Assembly: GCF_007096355.1 (NCBI RefSeq)
Contig: NZ_VKDF01000001.1
Location: forward strand, 6,450-66,224
Source: Paracoccus sp. M683
GTDB taxonomy: Bacteria > Pseudomonadota > Alphaproteobacteria > Rhodobacterales > Rhodobacteraceae
DNA: 59,775 nucleotides
Reading direction: 5' to 3'
In this document: piece by piece, positions 53,063 through 59,775 of the stretch
Position numbering within the stretch: position 1 is the first letter of the stretch
Layout: every line of letters starts with the position of its first letter
The notes under the pieces: model-generated
The model's input: the letters and a program-made list of their open reading frames with translations, nothing else
Told to the model about the DNA's origin: nothing
Database searches by the model: none
Made by a program: the position numbers and the translations under genes

Positions 53063-53827
53063 TTAGTTGATCAGAGTCGGCTTCGACAGGCTGGTGGTAT
53101 TGGCGGGCATCAGCCCCAGACGGCGGGCGACCTCGGTATAGGCGTCGGTCAGATTGCCCAGATCGCGGCGGAACACGTCCTTGTCCAGCTTTTGCCCGGT
53201 TTTCACGTCCCAAAGGCGGCAGCTGTCGGGGCTGATCTCATCCGCGACGATCAGGCGCATGAAATCGCCATCCCAGATGCGGCCGATCTCGATCTTGAAG
53301 TCGATCAGCTTGATGCCAACGCCGAAGAACACACCCGACAGGAAGTCATTCACCCGCAGCGCCAACGACACGATATCGTCCAGATCCTGCTGGCCGGCCC
53401 AGCCGAAGGCGACGATATATTCCTCGCTGACCATCGGATCGCCCAGTTCGTCATTCTTGAAGCTGTATTCGACGATCGGACGCGGCAAGGCGGTGCCTTC
53501 CTCCAGCCCCAGGCGCTTCGACAGCGAGCCGGCGGCGAAATTGCGCACGATCACTTCCAGCGGGATGATCTCGACCTGGCGGATCAGCTGTTCGCGCATG
53601 TTGATGCGGCGGATGAAGTGGTTGGGCACGCCGATATTGGTCAGGCCCTGCATGAAGAACTCGCTGAGGCGGTTGTTCAGCACGCCCTTGCCTTCAATCG
53701 TCGCCTTTTTCTGGGCGTTAAAGGCGGTGGCGTCATCTTTGAAATACTGGATCAAGGTGCCCGGCTCGGTGCCTTCGTACAGGATCTTGGCCTTGCCTTC
53801 GTAGATTTTCTTGCGCCGCGGTGCCAT
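53063..53827 (-). CDS. purC: Phosphoribosylaminoimidazole-succinocarboxamide synthase
   Basis: SAICAR synthetase (254 residues, normal length). The start [20 protein letters not shown] is the classic ATP-grasp-like N-terminus; the motifs [38 protein letters not shown] and [17 protein letters not shown] [18 protein letters not shown] are present. It catalyses ligation of aspartate to CAIR. It is divergent from the zeta inhibitor gene and upstream of purS. Confidence 0.97.
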   Translation of the reverse strand: MAPRRKKIYEGKAKILYEGTEPGTLIQYFKDDATAFNAQKKATIEGKGVLNNRLSEFFMQGLTNIGVPNHFIRRINMREQLIRQVEIIPLEVIVRNFAAGSLSKRLGLEEGTALPRPIVEYSFKNDELGDPMVSEEYIVAFGWAGQQDLDDIVSLALRVNDFLSGVFFGVGIKLIDFKIEIGRIWDGDFMRLIVADEISPDSCRLWDVKTGQKLDKDVFRRDLGNLTDAYTEVARRLGLMPANTTSLSKPTLIN

Positions 53828-53958
53828 TGCGTGCCTGTCCTTTCGCGTGTCGCCCTATCTTCGCGCTATAGGCCATAGCCGGGGTCCGGGGCAATAAGGC
53901 TTGCGGCATCGCGCGGCAATGGGCATATCAGGTGCCAAATTCCAACAAGGAGGCCCCA

Positions 53959-54276
53959 ATGACCACCTTTGACGACCGCGAACGTTCATATGAGACGAAA
54001 TTCGCCCATGACGCGGAACTGCGCTTCAAGGCCGAGGCACGGCGCAACCGCCTGCTGGGCGAGTGGGCGGCAGACCTGCTGGGCAAGACCGGCGATGCCG
54101 CGCGCAGCTATGCGATGACGGTCGTGACCTCGGATTTCGAGGAACCGGGCGATGATGACGTGTTCCGCAAGCTGGCCGGCGATCTGGAAGGCAAGGCGGA
54201 TGCCGCGACCATCCGCGCCAAGATGGATGCGATGATGATCGAGGCCAAGCGCCAGGTCATCGACGAGGCACGCTGA
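53959..54276 (+). CDS. DUF1476 protein, F1-ATPase inhibitor zeta subunit
   Basis: A 105-residue all-helical protein matching the alphaproteobacterial zeta subunit, which in Paracoccus denitrificans inhibits ATP hydrolysis by F1. The N-terminal inhibitory segment MTTFDDRERSYETKFAHDAE and the RFKAEARRNRLLGEWAADLL core are characteristic. ATG 53959 has AAGGAGG upstream. It is monocistronic and followed by a pair of hairpins. Confidence 0.93.
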   Translation: MTTFDDRERSYETKFAHDAELRFKAEARRNRLLGEWAADLLGKTGDAARSYAMTVVTSDFEEPGDDDVFRKLAGDLEGKADAATIRAKMDAMMIEAKRQVIDEAR

Positions 54277-54307
54277 GCGGCTGCGCCCCGTCCTGCCTGA
54301 CAGGTCA

Positions 54308-54354
54308 GGGGGGCGTTGCCCCCCTCGTCGCTGAAAAGGCCCTGCGGGCCTTTT
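54308..54354. terminator. Two adjacent hairpins after the zeta inhibitor gene
   Basis: GGGGGGC-GTT-GCCCCCC (54308-54324) is followed by AAAAGGCCC-TGC-GGGCCTTTT (54334-54354). The second has A and T runs on both sides and can terminate the convergent zeta inhibitor and MATE transcripts. The first resembles the GC stem that accompanies the GGATATTT repeat nearby. Confidence 0.8.
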
Positions 54355-54368
54355 CCCGGCGCTCCTCA

Positions 54369-54386
54369 CCCCCCAGGATATTTGGA
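54369..54386 (+). repeat. GGATATTT repeat element, copy 1
   Basis: CCCCCCAGGATATTTGGA matches the core of the two copies at the right end of the window (C- or G-rich block, then GGATATTT). This copy lacks the following AAGAAGAA stretch. It lies between convergent genes directly after the two hairpins. Confidence 0.5.
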
Positions 54387-54399
54387 CACGGCTGATGGA

Positions 54400-55743
54400 T
54401 CAGGCCGCGGCGATTTCGGCGCGGGGATAAAGCCGCGCCATGGTCAGCCCGCGCATGGTGTTCAGCACCATCAGCGCCGCCCAGAGGCCATGATTGCCCA
54501 GCAGAGGCGGCAGAATCAGCAGGGCCACGACATAGACGGCGACCGACTGGATCATGGCGATGCGCATCTCGCGCGTCAGGGTGGCGCCGATGAAGATGCC
54601 GTCGAACATCCAGCTGGCGATACCGACGAGGGGCGCGATCGCAAGCCAGGGCAGATAGATCCGCGCCTCGGCCCGGACGGCGGGCGAGGTGGTCAGCAGG
54701 TCGATGATCGCGGGGCCGGCCAGCAGGAATACCGCCCCCAGCACCGCGGCCCCGCCGACGCCCCATTTCGAGGTCAGGATGGCGGCGCGGCGCAGGCGGT
54801 CGGGCCGGCGCGCGCCTACGGCCTGACCGACAAGGCTTTCGGCCGCGAAGGCAAAGCCGTCCAGGGCATATGCGGTGATCGACAGAAATTGCAGCAGCAC
54901 CTGATTGGCCGCCAGCGTCACATCGCCCTGACCCGCCGCCATGAACATGAAGCTGGTGATGCTGGCTTGCAGAATGACCGAGCGAATCATGATGTCGCCA
55001 TTGACCCGTGCCAGCCGGTTGACCTTGTCACGGGCGAACAGTGTCGCGGCGTTGCGCGCCTTGGCGATGGCTGCGCGCACCGCATGGCGGGCCAGCCACA
55101 GCCCCAGCGCCACCCCGGCCCATTCGGCGATCAGCGTGGCCCAGGCCACCCCTGCCACACCAAAACCCAACCCGAGGACGAACCAGACATCCAGCACGAC
55201 ATTCAGCCCGTTTTGCACCAGCTGCAAGGCCAGCACCGCCCGCGTCCGCTCGATCGCGATCAGCCAGCCGGTGATGGCGTAAAGCGCGATGGTCGCAGGC
55301 GCCCCCCAGATGCGAATCGTCAGGTAGTCGCGGGCCATCGCCTCGACCTCCGGCGTGGCCGGGGCCAGCTGGAAAGCCCCCCAGAACAGCGGCAACTGGA
55401 ACAGGATGAAGAACAGCCCGGCAGCCCCGGCAATGGCCAGTGCGCGCAGCAGATGGGCGCCGACCTCGGCCTCGTCGCCTGCGCCGTGGCTTTGCGCCAC
55501 CAGCCCCGAGGTGCCCATCCGCAGAAAGCCGAAAACCCAATAGATCGAGGTCAGGATGACCGCACCGATGCCGACAGCCCCGATCGGGGCCGCCTGCCCC
55601 AGCTGGCCTATCACCCCGGTATCGACCAGCCCCAGCAGTGGCACGGTCGCGTTCGACAGAACGATGGGCAGCGCGATCGTCATCACCCGGCGATTGGTCA
55701 ACGGTGCGCTGTCGACCTTGCCGCCGGGCTTTGCCTCAGCCAT
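54400..55743 (-). CDS. MATE family efflux transporter (DinF/NorM-like)
   Basis: A 447-residue membrane protein with about 12 helices in two pseudo-symmetric halves. PLLGLVDTGVIGQLGQAAPI near the N-terminus is the DinF-type signature, and AITGWLIAIERTRAVLALQL and ALDGFAFAAESLVGQAVGAR fit the family. It exports cationic or drug-like compounds driven by sodium or protons. Its 3' end is at the zeta inhibitor hairpins, and its start overlaps the stop of the upstream thioesterase gene by 8 bp. Confidence 0.93.
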   Translation of the reverse strand: MAEAKPGGKVDSAPLTNRRVMTIALPIVLSNATVPLLGLVDTGVIGQLGQAAPIGAVGIGAVILTSIYWVFGFLRMGTSGLVAQSHGAGDEAEVGAHLLRALAIAGAAGLFFILFQLPLFWGAFQLAPATPEVEAMARDYLTIRIWGAPATIALYAITGWLIAIERTRAVLALQLVQNGLNVVLDVWFVLGLGFGVAGVAWATLIAEWAGVALGLWLARHAVRAAIAKARNAATLFARDKVNRLARVNGDIMIRSVILQASITSFMFMAAGQGDVTLAANQVLLQFLSITAYALDGFAFAAESLVGQAVGARRPDRLRRAAILTSKWGVGGAAVLGAVFLLAGPAIIDLLTTSPAVRAEARIYLPWLAIAPLVGIASWMFDGIFIGATLTREMRIAMIQSVAVYVVALLILPPLLGNHGLWAALMVLNTMRGLTMARLYPRAEIAAA

Positions 55744-56239
55744 CCTGCGGCATCACGAAATGGCCGGTTGCCTGCGCAAAGGGACGGCTGCGATCATCCT
55801 GCCATGCCTCGACCTGCACGCTGGAATAGCGCCGGCCCGCGCGGACGACCCGCGCCCGTGCATAGGCATCACGAGGCAAACCGGATCGCAGGTAATCGAC
55901 GGTGAAATCCACCGTCTTGGGCAGGCGCGGCATGCTGCGGGGATCCGCCGGATCGGGTGCAAGACGGCCCGCTTCAAGATCGGCCCATGACGAGGTCCAG
56001 GACAGCTCGATAATGGCCGTGATTTCCAGAAAGGCCGCCGTCGCCCCGCCATGCAGCGCCGGCAGCAGCGGATTGCCGATCAGCTTGTCATCGAAGGGCA
56101 GAACGGCCGTCAGTTCATTGCCGCGCCGGTCAAAACTGATGCCCAGCCAGCCGATGAAGGGCACCCCGGCAACCAGCGCCTGAAGCGCGGAATTGCGGCG
56201 GGTCTTGATCTGGGCCAGTGGTTCATTGCGCTCAGCCAT
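55736..56239 (-). CDS. PaaI/YdiI-type hotdog thioesterase 1
   Basis: A 167-residue hotdog protein. The active-site helix motif is LLPALHGGATAAFLEITAII, with HGG as in PaaI relatives, and VDFTVDYLRSGLPRDAYARA follows as core strand. It presumably hydrolyses an acyl-CoA. ATG 56239 overlaps the stop of the second thioesterase gene by 8 bp. Confidence 0.88.
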   Translation of the reverse strand: MAERNEPLAQIKTRRNSALQALVAGVPFIGWLGISFDRRGNELTAVLPFDDKLIGNPLLPALHGGATAAFLEITAIIELSWTSSWADLEAGRLAPDPADPRSMPRLPKTVDFTVDYLRSGLPRDAYARARVVRAGRRYSSVQVEAWQDDRSRPFAQATGHFVMPQDG

Positions 56240-56690
56240 TGGTGGGCACCTCGATGGTGAAGGCCCCGGTGGCGGTGGCGACCGGGTTATCGCTATCCTC
56301 ATCCGTCGTCACCGCCCGCACAAAGGCGACCGAGCGCGTCAGGTGATAGCATTCGGCCCGTGCGCGCAGCCTTTGGCCCGGCTTGGCGGCGCGCATATAG
56401 TCGATGCGCAGATCCAGCGTCGCCGTCGCCGATTTCACCGCCGGATGGCCCAGCACCGCCGCCCCGCAGCAGGTGTCCATCAGCGCGGAAACCACCCCGC
56501 CATGGATCACCCCGGTATGGGGATCGCCAACCAGATGATCGGCCCAGGGCATCGAGATCGTGGCCGAGCCGTTGCCAATATCATCGACGCGCATATCCAG
56601 CGCCCGCGCATAAGGCAGTGCCTGCATGAATTGCTGGGCCTGCTGCGCGCGCTCTGATTTTTGTTCGTATTCCGTCATCGCATGTTCCAT
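56232..56690 (-). CDS. PaaI/YdiI-type hotdog thioesterase 2
   Basis: A 152-residue hotdog thioesterase with GDPHTGVIHGGVVSALMDTC, containing the HGG motif and the catalytic acidic residue D in LMDTC, and LDLRIDYMRAAKPGQRLRAR. ATG 56690 or 56678 are both possible; no strong ribosome binding site distinguishes them. It is the first gene of a three-gene string with thioesterase 1 and the MATE exporter. Paired thioesterases in tandem may form a heteromer or reflect duplication. Confidence 0.86.
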   Translation of the reverse strand: MEHAMTEYEQKSERAQQAQQFMQALPYARALDMRVDDIGNGSATISMPWADHLVGDPHTGVIHGGVVSALMDTCCGAAVLGHPAVKSATATLDLRIDYMRAAKPGQRLRARAECYHLTRSVAFVRAVTTDEDSDNPVATATGAFTIEVPTNG

Positions 56691-56833
56691 CCGCTGCCCG
56701 TCCCATCGGCTTACCCGGCCCTGCGGTGCCGCGACAAGCCCCCGCCTGACCGGAACCGTCAGCTTCAACGGAACGGTTGTGATGTTGTGGGAAACTTTCT
56801 ACCCTCGGGAAGCATTGCGTTCGGAGGGCCTGA

Positions 56834-57214
56834 ATGTCGGATGAGCCACTGCTGAGTTTCAAGGAGATGTGCGCGCGCTTTGACGTGACGCCACGAACCT
56901 TGCGTTACTACGAGTATATCGAGTTGCTCAGCCCCAAGAAGGTTGGCCGCGCCCGTTTTTATGGCCCGCGAGAGATCGCGCGCATGACCCTGATCCTGCG
57001 CGGCCGGCGGTTCGGATTTTCGCTGGAAGAGATTCGGCAATGGCTGGACATCTATGGCAAGCAGGGCACGCGCGAGCAGCTTCAGGTCTGGCTGCAAAAG
57101 GCCGATGACCAGCTGTCGCAGTTGGACCGGCAGATCGGTGAACTGGAAACGGCCAAGATCGACCTGCAAGCGCTGCGCGACGAAACAGCCGCAAGCCTGA
57201 AGAAACCGGACTGA
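56834..57214 (+). CDS. MerR family transcriptional regulator 1
   Basis: A 126-residue MerR protein. Helix-turn-helix and wing read FKEMCARFDVTPRTLRYYEY and ARFYGPREIARMTLILRGRR, and a C-terminal coiled-coil dimerisation helix (QKADDQLSQLDRQIGELETA) follows. No metal-binding Cys are present, so it belongs to the group that controls acyl-CoA or amino-acid catabolism rather than metal stress. It is divergent from the thioesterase genes and sits 127 bp before a close paralogue. Confidence 0.9.
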   Translation: MSDEPLLSFKEMCARFDVTPRTLRYYEYIELLSPKKVGRARFYGPREIARMTLILRGRRFGFSLEEIRQWLDIYGKQGTREQLQVWLQKADDQLSQLDRQIGELETAKIDLQALRDETAASLKKPD

Positions 57215-57266
57215 TCGACCCGCCCCGGTGAAAAGGACTGCGGCTCGGGCAAGGTCGTGACGTGGC

Positions 57267-57289
57267 GTTACGCTTACGCGAACGTAAAC
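57267..57289. promoter_or_regulatory. MerR (LiuR-like) operator upstream of the second MerR gene
   Basis: TTACG-CGAA-CGTAA (57274-57287) is a perfect 5-base inverted repeat, with another TTACG directly before it (57268-57272) and AAAC after it. It resembles operators of LiuR-type MerR regulators of branched-chain amino-acid and acyl-CoA catabolism. It lies 55-75 bases upstream of the start codon at 57342, with GCTATA (57295-57300) as a possible -10 box. Confidence 0.6.
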
Positions 57290-57341
57290 TTTGGGCTATA
57301 TCCGTCCCAGAGGAGCCGCAGCCCGTGAAAGGCCGCAAGAC

Positions 57342-57743
57342 ATGTCAGAACAGTTGATGACGATCCGCCAGATGTGCGACGCCTATGACGTCACGCCGCG
57401 CACCCTGCGCTTTTATGAGGCGCGGGAGCTGATCTTCCCGGAACGCCGTGGCCAGCATCGGCTGTATGACCGACGCGACCGCGCCCGCCTGACGCTGATC
57501 CTGCGTGGCAAGCGCTTCGGCTTCAGCCTGGAACAGATCCGGCAATTGCTGGAACTGTATGAACCCGGCCAGCACAACCAGACCCAGATCGCAGCCACGA
57601 TCAAGGTCGCGCGGGAAAGGCTGACCGACATGGAACGGCAATATGCCGAGCTTCGCGATGCCATCGCCGATCTGAAGACAACGATAGACGATTCGGAAGC
57701 GCGCCTCGCCCGCGCCACCGGCAATACACAGCAAACAGGATAG
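57342..57743 (+). CDS. MerR family transcriptional regulator 2
   Basis: A 133-residue MerR protein, clearly paralogous to regulator 1: IRQMCDAYDVTPRTLRFYEA and ARLTLILRGKRFGFSLEQIR match the corresponding stretches closely. A coiled coil (KVARERLTDMERQYAELRDA) follows. Start ATG 57342 (MSEQLMTIRQ). Its stop is 3 bp before the acyl-CoA dehydrogenase gene, so the two are co-transcribed and it probably regulates that gene. Confidence 0.9.
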   Translation: MSEQLMTIRQMCDAYDVTPRTLRFYEARELIFPERRGQHRLYDRRDRARLTLILRGKRFGFSLEQIRQLLELYEPGQHNQTQIAATIKVARERLTDMERQYAELRDAIADLKTTIDDSEARLARATGNTQQTG

Positions 57744-57746
57744 CCC

Positions 57747-59522
57747 ATGCCCATCTATAATGCGCCCACCCGTGACATGCAGTTCATCCTTCACGACGTC
57801 CTGAACGTCTCGCAATCGGGGTTGCCCGGACATGACGAACTGGACCGCGAATTCACCGAAGCGGTCCTGGAAGCCGCAGGCAAGCTGTCAGAGGAGGTTC
57901 TGGCACCGCTGAACCTGTCCGGCGACCAGCAGGGGTGCAAGCTGGAAAACGGGGTGGTACGCACCCCCGACGGCTTTGGCGCGGCGTTCGAGCAGATGAA
58001 GGAAGGCGGCTGGACCGCGCTTGACTGCGACCCCGAATATGGCGGCCAGGGCATGCCCTACCTGCTGGGCGTGGCCACAGGCGAGATGTTCGTCTCGGCC
58101 AACATGGCGTTCAACATGTATCAGGGCCTGACCCATGGCGCCTATTCCGCCATCCATGCCCATGGCACCGACGAGCAGAAGCAGACCTATCTGCCAAAGA
58201 TGGTCAGCTGCGAATGGACCGGCACCATGAATCTGACCGAGCCGCATTCGGGCACCGATCTGGGCCTGCTGCGCACAAAGGCCGAACCGCAGGGCGACGG
58301 CAGCTATCTGATCTCGGGTCAGAAGATCTTTATCTCGGCCGGCGATCACGACATGTCGCAGAACGTCATCCATCTGGTGCTGGCCAAGGCACCGGGCGGC
58401 GGCGAAGGCACCAAGGGCATTTCGCTGTTCATCGTCCCGAAATTCATGGTGAACGAGGATGGCAGCCTGGGCGAGCGCAACAAGGTTTCGGTCGGCAATA
58501 TCGAACACAAGATGGGCATCCACGGCAATTCGACCTGCGTGATGAACTATGACGGGGCGCGGGGCTGGCTGCTGGGCGACCTGCACAAGGGTATGCGCGC
58601 CATGTTCACGATGATGAACGAGGCCCGTCTGGGCGTCGGCCTGCAAGGCTATGCCGTGGCCGTCGCCGCCTATCAGAACGCCGTGGCCTATGCCAAGGAC
58701 CGGCTTCAGGGCCGCGCCGTGACGGGCACCGAAAACCCCAACGGCCCGGCCGATCCGCTGATCGTGCATCCTGACATCCGCCGCAGCCTGATGGATCAGA
58801 AAAGCTTCCTGGAAGGCGCGCGGATGCTGACCTTCTGGGGCGCCCACATGATCGACCGCGCCCATACCGGCGATGCCGAGGCCGAGGGAATGATCTCGCT
58901 GCTCACGCCGGTGATCAAAGGCTTCCTGACCGACAAGGGGTTTGACAGCGCGGTGCTGGCCCAGCAGGTCTTTGGCGGGCATGGCTATATCGAGGAACAT
59001 GGCATGAGCCAGTTCGTCCGCGACGCCCGGATCACCATGATCTACGAAGGTGCAAACGGCGTGCAGGCGCTGGACCTGGTGGGCCGCAAGCTGGCTGCCG
59101 ATGGCGGCAAGCCGGTCATGTCCTTCTTTGACATGGTGAAAAGCTTCTGCAAGGAACATGGCGGCAACGAGAATCTGGCCGCCGATTTCATCGAGCCGCT
59201 GAAAGCCGCGTCCAAAGACCTTCAGGCCGCCGGCATGTTCTTCATGCAGAACGGCATGAAAACCCCGAATGCGGCGTTGGCCGGCAGCTATGATTTCATG
59301 CATCTTTTCGGGCATACCGCACTGGGCTTCATGTGGGCGCGGATGGCCGTGGCCGCAGATGCCATGCTGGCGGCGGGCGAGGGCGATGCCGGGTTCCTGA
59401 ACACCAAGCTGGCGACCGGCCGTTATTACATGAAGCGGCAGCTGCCGATGACGGCCACCCATCTGGCGCGCATCAACTCGGGCGCCGAACCGGTCATGAC
59501 GCTGGCCGAAGATCAGTTCTGA
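57747..59522 (+). CDS. Acyl-CoA dehydrogenase with extended C-terminal domain (DmdC-like)
   Basis: A 591-residue flavoenzyme, longer than the 380-residue short-chain type. Motifs are [75 protein letters not shown] and [20 protein letters not shown] with catalytic E434. The C-terminal extra domain follows ([20 protein letters not shown]). This subgroup includes 3-methylmercaptopropionyl-CoA dehydrogenase DmdC of the DMSP pathway and medium/long-chain FadE paralogues; which one cannot be decided here. It is regulated by the MerR gene directly upstream. Confidence 0.93.
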   Translation: MPIYNAPTRDMQFILHDVLNVSQSGLPGHDELDREFTEAVLEAAGKLSEEVLAPLNLSGDQQGCKLENGVVRTPDGFGAAFEQMKEGGWTALDCDPEYGGQGMPYLLGVATGEMFVSANMAFNMYQGLTHGAYSAIHAHGTDEQKQTYLPKMVSCEWTGTMNLTEPHSGTDLGLLRTKAEPQGDGSYLISGQKIFISAGDHDMSQNVIHLVLAKAPGGGEGTKGISLFIVPKFMVNEDGSLGERNKVSVGNIEHKMGIHGNSTCVMNYDGARGWLLGDLHKGMRAMFTMMNEARLGVGLQGYAVAVAAYQNAVAYAKDRLQGRAVTGTENPNGPADPLIVHPDIRRSLMDQKSFLEGARMLTFWGAHMIDRAHTGDAEAEGMISLLTPVIKGFLTDKGFDSAVLAQQVFGGHGYIEEHGMSQFVRDARITMIYEGANGVQALDLVGRKLAADGGKPVMSFFDMVKSFCKEHGGNENLAADFIEPLKAASKDLQAAGMFFMQNGMKTPNAALAGSYDFMHLFGHTALGFMWARMAVAADAMLAAGEGDAGFLNTKLATGRYYMKRQLPMTATHLARINSGAEPVMTLAEDQF

Positions 59523-59550
59523 TCCGTCATCCCCGGCGGCAAGGCAGGAT

Positions 59551-59585
59551 GCCTCCGGCGGGGATATTTAAGTGAAGAAGAAGGG
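59551..59585 (+). repeat. GGGATATTT repeat element, copy 2
   Basis: GCCTCCGGCGGGGATATTTA is followed by AGTGAAGAAGAAGGG. It is in inverted orientation to the copy at 59721-59775. Elements of this form are common between genes in Rhodobacteraceae; the function is not established. Confidence 0.6.
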
Positions 59586-59588
59586 CCG

Positions 59589-59637
59589 GCCCCGGCCGCG
59601 CACGGCCATCGGCATCAATGGCGCGAACCGGGGCTTT
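59589..59637 (+). terminator. Terminator-like stem between the two repeat copies
   Basis: GCCCCGG (59589-59595) and CCGGGGC (59628-59634) can pair across a 32-base loop, followed by TTTCTCCTT. The long loop makes it a weak candidate terminator of the acyl-CoA dehydrogenase transcript. Confidence 0.4.
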
Positions 59638-59720
59638 CTCCTTCAGCGGTCATCGGCTTCCCAGCCTGTACCGCAAGATTGACGTTACGGAAGAAAGGTT
59701 GCGGATGGGTTAACCGATGC

Positions 59721-59775
59721 CTTTCTTCTTCATGGAAATATCCCGCGGGGGTGCGGGGGCTGCGCAAGCCCCCGC
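59721..59775 (-). repeat. GGGATATTT repeat element, copy 3, with perfect hairpin at the window edge
   Basis: On the minus strand the copy reads GCGGGATATTTCCATGAAGA and then AGAAAG, parallel to copy 2. The G-rich end joins a hairpin with arms GCGGGGGCT (59753-59761) and AGCCCCCGC (59767-59775) and a five-base loop. The element probably continues beyond the right edge. Confidence 0.6.

Overview
The window is GC-rich, densely coding chromosome from an alphaproteobacterium, most likely a Rhodobacterales/Paracoccus-like organism. Pointers are a fused AB-type Mrp (Pha) antiporter operon, a Rhodobacteraceae-style Hint protein, the F1-ATPase zeta inhibitor (DUF1476), the tandem MerR plus DmdC-like acyl-CoA dehydrogenase arrangement, and a GGGATATTT repeat between genes. 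I see no rRNA, tRNA, CRISPR, IS element or prophage.

Layout. 1-971: ruvC-ruvA (minus; ruvA runs off the left edge). 1202-2356: Hint-domain protein. 2586-8621: six-gene Mrp Na+/H+ antiporter operon. 8669-13268: orphan alpha/beta hydrolase and dnaE (minus). 13362-18303: BMP-type nucleoside ABC importer with an extra small membrane protein between the permeases. 18371-27856 (minus) with 28194-30489 (plus): a carboxylate or acid-sugar catabolic locus containing a tripartite TctCBA transporter, an isocitrate/isopropylmalate-type dehydrogenase, an Asp/Glu-racemase-fold protein, a DUF1537 kinase, a class II aldolase, an aconitase paralogue, a GntR regulator that appears to carry two winged helices, and an Ldh2-type dehydrogenase. 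30629-42757: a sugar locus with a LacI regulator, a ribose-type ABC importer, a Gfo/Idh/MocA oxidoreductase, three xylose-isomerase-like TIM-barrel proteins (two of them exported), a GMC dehydrogenase with its Tat-targeted small subunit, and an exported DUF1080 (3-keto-disaccharide hydrolase-like) protein. 42820-47908: redox and detoxification genes (FAD oxidoreductase, GNAT, HxlR regulator, LLM flavoenzyme, F420-reductase-like protein, DsbA/FrnE, GST). 48053-52711: polar amino-acid ABC importer with a glutamine-synthetase-family enzyme. 52809-54276: purC-purS and the zeta inhibitor. 54400-59522: MATE exporter, two hotdog thioesterases, two MerR regulators and an acyl-CoA dehydrogenase.

Two regions are the most interesting. 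The first is 30.5-41.7 kb. It reads as a periplasmic 3-keto-glycoside pathway: oxidation of a glycoside by a GMC/small-subunit dehydrogenase that keeps the C-x5-C-x3-C iron-sulfur pattern of FAD-glucose dehydrogenase alpha subunits, cleavage or isomerisation by exported DUF1080 and TIM-barrel proteins, then ABC uptake. A 17-bp operator-like site occurs at both ends of the locus with 15 of 17 matches, which ties the exported isomerase to the LacI regulon. The second is 18.4-30.5 kb, where an aconitase paralogue is tightly packed in one operon with 3-oxo-tetronate kinase and decarboxylase homologues, a combination I do not recognise as a described pathway.

Limits: assignments come from reading translated sequence and motifs. 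No database search, structure prediction or expression data were available, and substrates are inferences throughout.
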